NCBI RefSeq assembly: GCF_037113525.1 | Contig: NZ_CP146963.1 | Coordinates: 3,162,001-3,226,000, forward strand | Reading direction: 5' to 3' | From: Butyrivibrio fibrisolvens | Lineage (GTDB): Bacteria > Bacillota > Clostridia > Lachnospirales > Lachnospiraceae | DNA: 64,000 nt | Shown here: piece by piece, positions 58,981 through 64,000 of the stretch | Position numbering within the stretch: position 1 is the stretch's first letter | Layout of the letters: each line of letters begins with the position of its first letter | Program-made: the position numbers and the translations under genes | The notes under the pieces: model-generated | The model's database searches: none | Seen by the model: the letters and a program-made list of their open reading frames with translations, nothing else | What the model was told of the DNA's origin: nothing

Positions 58981-59020
58981 AAAACATGTATCTGTATGCA
59001 AGCATCCATCTACATGTTTT
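58981..59020. repeat. Hairpin between pgk and tpiA
   Basis: AAAACATGTA and TACATGTTTT form a perfect 10-bp stem around a nested ATGC/GCAT hairpin. It occupies the 153-bp gap between the two glycolytic genes and could affect transcript processing or be a distant relative of the ACATGT repeats. Confidence 0.5.
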
Positions 59021-59048
59021 CTCATCTGACTTTGCTTATTCGCGCAAA

Positions 59049-60287
59049 TTAAGCTCTGTCATCTGCAGCATAAACGCCAGGAAGCTTCTTGCCCTCAAGG
59101 AACTCAAGAGAAGCACCGCCACCTGTTGAGATGTGGCTCATCTTATCAGCATAACCAAGCTGGTTAACAGCAGCTGCACTATCACCACCACCGATGATTG
59201 TTGTAGCGCTTGTCTCTGAAAGTGCCTTAGCAACTTCCTTAGTACCTGTAGCAAGAACAGGGTTCTCGAATACGCCCATAGGTCCGTTCCAAACTACTGT
59301 CTTAGCAGTCTTAACTGCCTCTGAGTAAAGCTCGATAGTCTTAGGTCCGATATCTGCACCCTCTTTATCAGCAGGGATCTTATCAGCATCTACAACTGTT
59401 GTGTTGATAGAAGGATTGTCGATAGGGCTTGGGAACTCGTCGATACATACAGCATCAACAGGAAGAAGAAGCTTCTTGCCAAGCTTATCAGCCTTCTCCA
59501 TCATTTCCTTACAATAATCAACCTTAGTCTCATCAAGGAGTGACTTACCAACTTCATATCCCTTAGCCTTAAGGAATGTGTAAGCCATACCACCACCGAT
59601 GATAAGTGTATCGCACTTCTCAAGAAGAGTGTTGATAACATTGAGCTTATCAGCAACCTTAGCGCCGCCAAGGATAGCAACGAATGGACGAACAGGGTTC
59701 TCTACTGCGTTACCAAGGAAATCGATCTCCTTCTGCATGAGGTAACCAACTGCGCATGTGCCGCCCTTTTCACGAACATACTTAGTAACAACTGATACAG
59801 AAGCGTGTGCTCTGTGAGCTGAACCGAAAGCATCACATACATAGTCATCACAAAGATCAGCAAGTTCCTGTGCGAACTTCTCACCAGCCTCTTCAGGCTT
59901 AGTCTCTTCTTTGCCTCTGAAACGTGTGTTCTGAAGAAGAACAACATCACCTTCAGCCATATCAGCAACTGCCTTTGTAGCAGCTTCGCCTGTTACGTTG
60001 TAATCAGATACGAAGTTAACCTTCTTGCCAAGCTTCTCTGAAAGTCTTTCAGCAACAGCTGCAAGAGACTCGCCTTCGTTAGGTCCGTTCTTAACTTTAC
60101 CAAGGTGGGAGCAAAGGATAACCTTGCCGCCATCAGCGATAAGTTTATTGATTGTAGGAAGAGCTGCAACGATACGTGTCTCGTCTGTGATCTTGCCTTC
60201 CTTAAGTGGTACGTTGAAATCGCATCTTACAAGGACTCTTCTGCCCTTTGCATTGAAATCATCTACAGACTTTTTATTAAGTGCCAT
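59049..60287 (-). CDS. pgk: Phosphoglycerate kinase
   Basis: A 412-residue enzyme making ATP and 3-phosphoglycerate from 1,3-bisphosphoglycerate. RRVLVRCDFNVPLKEGKITD, ILCSHLGKVKNGPNEGESLA, VLLQNTRFRGKEE, AILGGAKVADKLNVINTLLE, VVWNGPMGVFENPVLATGTK and IIGGGDSAAAVNQLG are all standard. AGGAGG is 9 bases before the ATG. It follows gap after a terminator, so it may be partly under separate control. Confidence 0.97.
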   Translation of the reverse strand: MALNKKSVDDFNAKGRRVLVRCDFNVPLKEGKITDETRIVAALPTINKLIADGGKVILCSHLGKVKNGPNEGESLAAVAERLSEKLGKKVNFVSDYNVTGEAATKAVADMAEGDVVLLQNTRFRGKEETKPEEAGEKFAQELADLCDDYVCDAFGSAHRAHASVSVVTKYVREKGGTCAVGYLMQKEIDFLGNAVENPVRPFVAILGGAKVADKLNVINTLLEKCDTLIIGGGMAYTFLKAKGYEVGKSLLDETKVDYCKEMMEKADKLGKKLLLPVDAVCIDEFPSPIDNPSINTTVVDADKIPADKEGADIGPKTIELYSEAVKTAKTVVWNGPMGVFENPVLATGTKEVAKALSETSATTIIGGGDSAAAVNQLGYADKMSHISTGGGASLEFLEGKKLPGVYAADDRA

Positions 60288-60321
60288 AGTATATTTCCTC
60301 CTGATAGATTATTGTTTAAAA

Positions 60322-60362
60322 ATAAAAGGAGGTTCGGTCCTAGTGGACCGGACCTCCTTAAT
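60322..60362 (-). terminator. Terminator or attenuator between gap and pgk
   Basis: AAGGAGGTCCGGTCC pairs with GGACCGAACCTCCTT around ACTA on the minus strand, followed by TTTATTTTT. It probably makes gap transcripts more abundant than pgk. Confidence 0.85.
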
Positions 60363-60421
60363 TTGATTCTGGATTATGTCCCGAACAGCTTATTGCATAA
60401 GCCCGGAGTACATCAAATCAA

Positions 60422-61453
60422 TTATCCAAGCTCTGCGAAGTACTTAATTGTACGAACCATCTGGCTTGTGTATGAGTTCTCGTTGTCATACCATGAAACA
60501 ACCTGAACTTCATAGAGATCATCAGCAACCTTGTTAACCATTGTCTGAGTTGCATCGAAGAGTGAACCGAATCTCATTCCAACGATATCAGATGAAACGA
60601 TCTCTTCTGTGTTGTAACCGAATGACTCAGTTGCAGCAGCCTTCATAGCCTCGTTGATAGCTTCCTTAGTAACGTCAGCCTTCTTAACAACAGCTGTAAG
60701 GATTGTTGTTGAACCTGTAGGTGTAGGAACACGCTGAGCAGCTCCGATGAGCTTGCCGTTGAGTTCAGGAATAACAAGACCGATAGCCTTTGCAGCACCT
60801 GTTGAGTTAGGAACGATGTTGCAAGCACCAGCTCTTGAACGACGAAGGTCGCCCTTTCTCTGAGGTCCGTCAAGGATCATCTGATCACCTGTGTAAGCGT
60901 GGATTGTGCACATGATACCAGACTGGATAGGTGCATATTTGTTAAGAGCATCTGCCATAGGTGCAAGACAGTTAGTTGTGCAAGAAGCAGCTGAGATGAT
61001 CTTGTCATCTTTTGTAAGTGTCTTGTGGTTTACGTTGTAAACGATTGTAGGAAGGTCGTTTCCTGCAGGAGCAGAGATAACAACTTTCTTAGCACCAGCA
61101 TTGATGTGTGCCTGTGCCTTCTCTTTAGATGTATAGAAACCTGAGCACTCAAGAACAACGTCTACGCCGATCTCACCCCAAGGGCAGTTGTTAGCATCGG
61201 GCTCTTTATAGATCTTGATTGTCTTGCCCTTTACTGTGATTGTACCTGCTTCGTCATCAGCTGTAACTTCATCTTCATGTCCAAGTTCTACATAACGACC
61301 CTGTGAAGTATCATACTTCAGAAGGTGTGCAAGCATCTTAGGGCTTGTAAGATCGTTGATTGCTACTACTTCGTATCCTTCAGCGCCGAACATCTGTCTG
61401 AATGCAAGACGACCGATACGACCGAAACCATTAATTGCTACTTTTACTGCCAT
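60422..61453 (-). CDS. gap: Glyceraldehyde-3-phosphate dehydrogenase
   Basis: A 343-residue NAD-dependent phosphorylating dehydrogenase. VAINGFGRIGRLAFRQM binds NAD, the catalytic Cys is in SAASCTTNCLAPMADALNKY, and AYTGDQMILDGPQRKGDLRR and YDNENSYTSQMVRTIKYFAE complete the signature. AGGAGG is 8 bases before the ATG. An IS1634-type element lies 264 bases upstream in the divergent direction. Confidence 0.97.
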   Translation of the reverse strand: MAVKVAINGFGRIGRLAFRQMFGAEGYEVVAINDLTSPKMLAHLLKYDTSQGRYVELGHEDEVTADDEAGTITVKGKTIKIYKEPDANNCPWGEIGVDVVLECSGFYTSKEKAQAHINAGAKKVVISAPAGNDLPTIVYNVNHKTLTKDDKIISAASCTTNCLAPMADALNKYAPIQSGIMCTIHAYTGDQMILDGPQRKGDLRRSRAGACNIVPNSTGAAKAIGLVIPELNGKLIGAAQRVPTPTGSTTILTAVVKKADVTKEAINEAMKAAATESFGYNTEEIVSSDIVGMRFGSLFDATQTMVNKVADDLYEVQVVSWYDNENSYTSQMVRTIKYFAELG

Positions 61454-61716
61454 TTTAAGTTCCTCCTAAAATGAAATATTGGGTTATATTGCTGCTATTT
61501 CCAATTTCAAAGACGGAATCCAAAACGAACCCATCCATGATTGACAAATTTTTATCAGCAATTTCTATTCTACAAAAGTTATTAGAATAATTCAAGTCTG
61601 CAAATGTAAAAAGTTTCAAAATTTGCTTATAATTGCACCCATTCTCGTACAATATCACAAAACTGCTGACATGTTCTGATAAGTTGACGGTTAAATGTTC
61701 ACTATTTATTATCTTT

Positions 61717-63418
61717 AGTTCCCGAGCCGCTTTTCTGACCACATGATTTCTAACCACCAAAAGCTGCTCTAAATGCTGAAAAATACTGCTATTTCAGCTT
61801 GCTTTTAGTTGCAAAATTCATATCAAAATGCTATAATGTGGATAGAAATTAATTCTAACCACAGAGGTGAATCATATGTACATAGCATACGATATGAAGA
61901 ATGGTGTTGAGTACGCAAAGCTTGTCAGATCTGTCCGCCATGGTAAAAATGTTTCCAAGGAATACAAGAATCTTGGCAGGGTCATTGATAAAGAGAAGAA
62001 CATCTTTAAAAGCCGCGAACTCGGAATATACCAGTATGACCTCGCTAATGACTACTACGACAAGAACCCTGACTGGTCAGGATCAGAAGCACCTGTCGAA
62101 TATGTCGAGCCAAAGGATACTCGCAAGGAGAAGCTCATCCTTGATTTTGGAGATACCTTTCTTATTGACAGCTTCATACACAGCAATGGTCTGTCTGAGA
62201 TCATAGATAATTGTGGTGTGCACAACAAAGATACACTGTATTCCATGATCTGCTATTACATACTTTCAAATACTGCCAACTGCCACGCGAAAACATGGTG
62301 GGAAGGCAATTTCGCAAGGATGAGATATCCAATGGCCACACTTGAGAGCCAAAGAGTAAGTGAATTCCTTGCAGAACTTGGGTCTGAAACCTGTTACAGG
62401 AGCTTCTTCAGAGCCTATGCTCCATATATATCAGATACTGTAGATGGAGATAATATCCTTATCGACAGTACCGGATTGCCAAACAATATACATTTCCCTT
62501 TGACTGCTATTAGCAATCATAACGGTGACATAAACAACGAAGTAAGACTTATATATGTCACGCAGCAGTCTACAGGATTGCCGATATATTTCAGATACTG
62601 CCCTGGCAATGTGATAGATGTATCAACACTTACAAGGACTATCCATGAACTAAAGAATCATGGTGTTAATACAAAGTTCTCAATTCTGGATGCCGGATAC
62701 TATACAGCTGATAACATCAGGGATTTGTATCACAATGGTATTTCATTTGTGAGTCGTCTTCCGGAGAAGATGAATCTCTATAAAGACCTTGTTGCCGAAA
62801 ACCTGGATTCTCTTGAAAGTAAGGAGAATCTTGTCAGGTATAACGGCAGATACATATATATCAAACGCGTTGAATGTAACGTGGTGGATGACTTTAAAGG
62901 CTATGCTTATATTGGCCTTGATATCAGTCGCAAGGAAGATGAGGATAAGAAACTCTTCCAGAGAGCTGATGATCAGAAACTGACCAATGAAGAAGTATAT
63001 GACAAACTCAGGCATCATGGCCTGTTTGTAATTGTTTCAAGCAGACCGATGGCAACCGATAAGATACTTCCAACCTACTACACTCGCCAACAGATAGAGC
63101 AGATATTTGATATCGGCAAGAACTATGCTGATATGCTTCCGCTCAGAGTGCAGACCGAGGAAACATTTAGGGGCCATCTGTTGTTAACTTTTATTGCCTG
63201 CGTCATCCTCAAAATGATACAGGACAAACTAAAACCAACCAAGTATAATCCTATTTCAATGTTTATGAACCTCCGCAATCAGAAGTGCAAAGTATATGCT
63301 ACCGAGCTGCTGACAACAGAGGCAACAAAGATCATGAATGATTGCTACAAACTATTTAAGATCTCCTGCCCTGCAGAGGTGTCGTTGAAACGTGGTTAGA
63401 AAAGTTGGTCGGGAACTA
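61717..63418 (+). mobile_element. IS1634-family insertion sequence
   Basis: The transposase gene is bounded by imperfect 27-bp inverted repeats (61717-61743 and 63392-63418; 23 of 27 positions match), starting TAGTTCCCGA and ending ACCAC. The right repeat contains the transposase stop codon. I could not find a clear target duplication; the flanks share only TATTTAT. The element sits in the region upstream of gap. The coding sequence is intact, so the copy may be active. Confidence 0.82.
61876..63399 (+). CDS. IS1634-family (IS4-like DDE) transposase
   Basis: A 507-residue transposase. The DDE catalytic domain has NILIDSTGLPNNIHFPL for the first Asp, FSILDAGYYTADNIRDLYHN for the second, and YYTRQQIEQIFDIGKNYADM with the Y-x-x-R...E-x-x-F-x-x-x-K signature of IS4/IS1634 transposases. 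The N-terminal Y-V-R-L-V-x-S-x-R-x-G-K-x-V block (KLVRSVRHGKNVSKEYKNLG) is also typical. Start at 61876 (GAGGTG, 6 bases). No frameshift seen. Confidence 0.92.
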   Translation: MYIAYDMKNGVEYAKLVRSVRHGKNVSKEYKNLGRVIDKEKNIFKSRELGIYQYDLANDYYDKNPDWSGSEAPVEYVEPKDTRKEKLILDFGDTFLIDSFIHSNGLSEIIDNCGVHNKDTLYSMICYYILSNTANCHAKTWWEGNFARMRYPMATLESQRVSEFLAELGSETCYRSFFRAYAPYISDTVDGDNILIDSTGLPNNIHFPLTAISNHNGDINNEVRLIYVTQQSTGLPIYFRYCPGNVIDVSTLTRTIHELKNHGVNTKFSILDAGYYTADNIRDLYHNGISFVSRLPEKMNLYKDLVAENLDSLESKENLVRYNGRYIYIKRVECNVVDDFKGYAYIGLDISRKEDEDKKLFQRADDQKLTNEEVYDKLRHHGLFVIVSSRPMATDKILPTYYTRQQIEQIFDIGKNYADMLPLRVQTEETFRGHLLLTFIACVILKMIQDKLKPTKYNPISMFMNLRNQKCKVYATELLTTEATKIMNDCYKLFKISCPAEVSLKRG

Positions 63419-63636
63419 TAGATTATTTATCGATAATTATTCGTTATATCAAAAATATAATTATCACATCACGATAATTATAGAACAAATCCGATGTTTT
63501 TTCCTAATATTTGTATGGATAAAAAAGCCACTAACACAGTCTCATCCAATATGCTATCATGAGGGCGTAGTCAATAGATTTTGCTTTGCACAGTTTATAA
63601 ACATAATAAGTAACAAGTCACAAAGAAAGGCAGACC
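63419..63636 (+). promoter_or_regulatory. Promoter region of the PHP phosphatase gene
   Basis: TTGCTT at 63581 and TAATAA at 63604 with a 17-base spacer. A direct repeat CGATAATTAT occurs at 63431 and 63472. No other gene is credible here. Confidence 0.4.
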
Positions 63637-64000
63637 ATGAACATTACCGCAGATTACCACATGCATTCAGAACATTCCGGAGACAGCACCGCGCCAATGC
63701 GCAATATGATAGAAAGCGCCATCCAAAGAGGCCTTACCGAGATCTGTTTTACAGAACATATGGATCTTGACTATCCCGATGGCCCGGACAATCCTGCAGG
63801 ACTCTTTGAAATAGACGCAGACGCCTATAGAAAGGACTTCCTAAAATGTAAGGAAGAATATGAAGGAAAGATATCTCTTCATTTTGGAATAGAGCTTGGC
63901 CTTCAGCCCCAGATCACCAGAGAAAATGCAGAATTTCTGAATAAATATCCGTTTGAGTTCGTAATTGGATCAAATCATCTGTGTCACCATGAAGATCCTT
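63637..64000 (+). CDS. PHP-type histidinol-phosphatase, 3' end outside the window
   Basis: The first 121 residues of a PHP-domain phosphatase of the HisJ/HisK type. DYHMHSEHSGDSTAP is the first metal motif (H-x-H), ICFTEHMDLDYPD the second (E-H), and FGIELGLQPQ and FVIGSNHLCHHED the following ones (E, then H). Such enzymes dephosphorylate histidinol phosphate in histidine synthesis, though PHP paralogues can differ. AAAGG is 6 bases before the ATG. Confidence 0.88.
   Translation, partial: MNITADYHMHSEHSGDSTAPMRNMIESAIQRGLTEICFTEHMDLDYPDGPDNPAGLFEIDADAYRKDFLKCKEEYEGKISLHFGIELGLQPQITRENAEFLNKYPFEFVIGSNHLCHHEDP

Noticed and set aside
61455..61760. 101-codon minus-strand frame directly upstream of gap
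   Set aside because: It spans the left end of the IS1634-type element, has no ribosome site and no protein-like pattern.
63405..63770. 121-codon plus-strand frame
   Set aside because: It overlaps the clear PHP phosphatase gene in another frame and begins in intergenic DNA.

Overview
The window looks like a chromosomal segment from an anaerobic, moderately AT-rich Firmicute of the family Lachnospiraceae, most likely Butyrivibrio or a close relative. The evidence is a complete clostridial-type Rnf operon in the order C-D-G-E-A-B, a 6S RNA with clostridial signature blocks, small families typical of these genomes (DUF3791, a CD1871A-type CxxC peptide, DUF5722, zinc-ribbon membrane proteins), Rpn-type nuclease remnants, and strong GGAGG ribosome binding sites with occasional TTG starts. 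I see no rRNA, tRNA or CRISPR array. The genus is an inference.

Layout. 0-9.5 kb: a membrane diguanylate cyclase cut by the window edge, small DUF3791-type genes, a YeiH-type exporter with its divergent LysR regulator, remnants of Rpn and DUF4143 genes, and a higB-higA module whose antitoxin carries an ImmA/IrrE peptidase. 9.5-22.5 kb: an AAA ATPase/PD-(D/E)XK gene whose 3' part is duplicated with an in-frame deletion at 3.1-3.6 kb, a chemoreceptor, two large lipoproteins, an acidic membrane protein, three HTH regulators, a toxin remnant, a candidate structured RNA and a DUF4026/DUF2314 protein. 22.7-26 kb: a zinc-ribbon membrane protein, then a small gene whose 3' end was hit by an IS30-type element with a 14-bp target duplication. 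26-28.3 kb: a redox operon (TlpA-like lipoprotein, 50-aa CxxC peptide, membrane polyferredoxin). 28.5-38.9 kb: a DUF5722 secreted protein, 6S RNA, a zinc-ribbon/TPR protein, Xaa-Pro aminopeptidase, deoC, citrate synthase and threonine synthase. 39-48.3 kb: a double AP2-like protein, lipoprotein ApbE, a degenerate HD-GYP-like protein and the Rnf operon. 48.7-64 kb: a YprB-type exonuclease, CheR, an operon of HI0933-type flavoprotein-cmk-ispH-S1, TetR, shikimate kinase, a phosphoesterase, the glycolytic group gap-pgk-tpiA, an IS1634-type element and the start of a PHP histidinol phosphatase.

How the genes work together. Rnf couples ferredoxin oxidation to NAD+ reduction and ion pumping. ApbE, encoded 2 kb away, is the enzyme class that attaches FMN to RnfG and RnfD, and both carry the expected (S/T)GAT site. 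Glycolytic genes feed this anaerobic metabolism. The 26-28 kb operon looks like a membrane electron-transfer/thiol-redox unit.

The least explained signals are non-coding. Three very long palindromes (30.3, 41.2 and 42.7 kb) lie within 13 kb. Two share a core whose stem changes are matched on both arms while the outer arms differ completely. A second, ~56-bp hairpin element is cleanly inserted inside one of them and also occurs twice at 56.9 kb, again with matched stem changes. A 160-nt multi-stem candidate RNA with its own terminator lies at 20.0 kb. Short dispersed repeats tied to the ends of the AAA/PD-(D/E)XK gene look like traces of lost copies.
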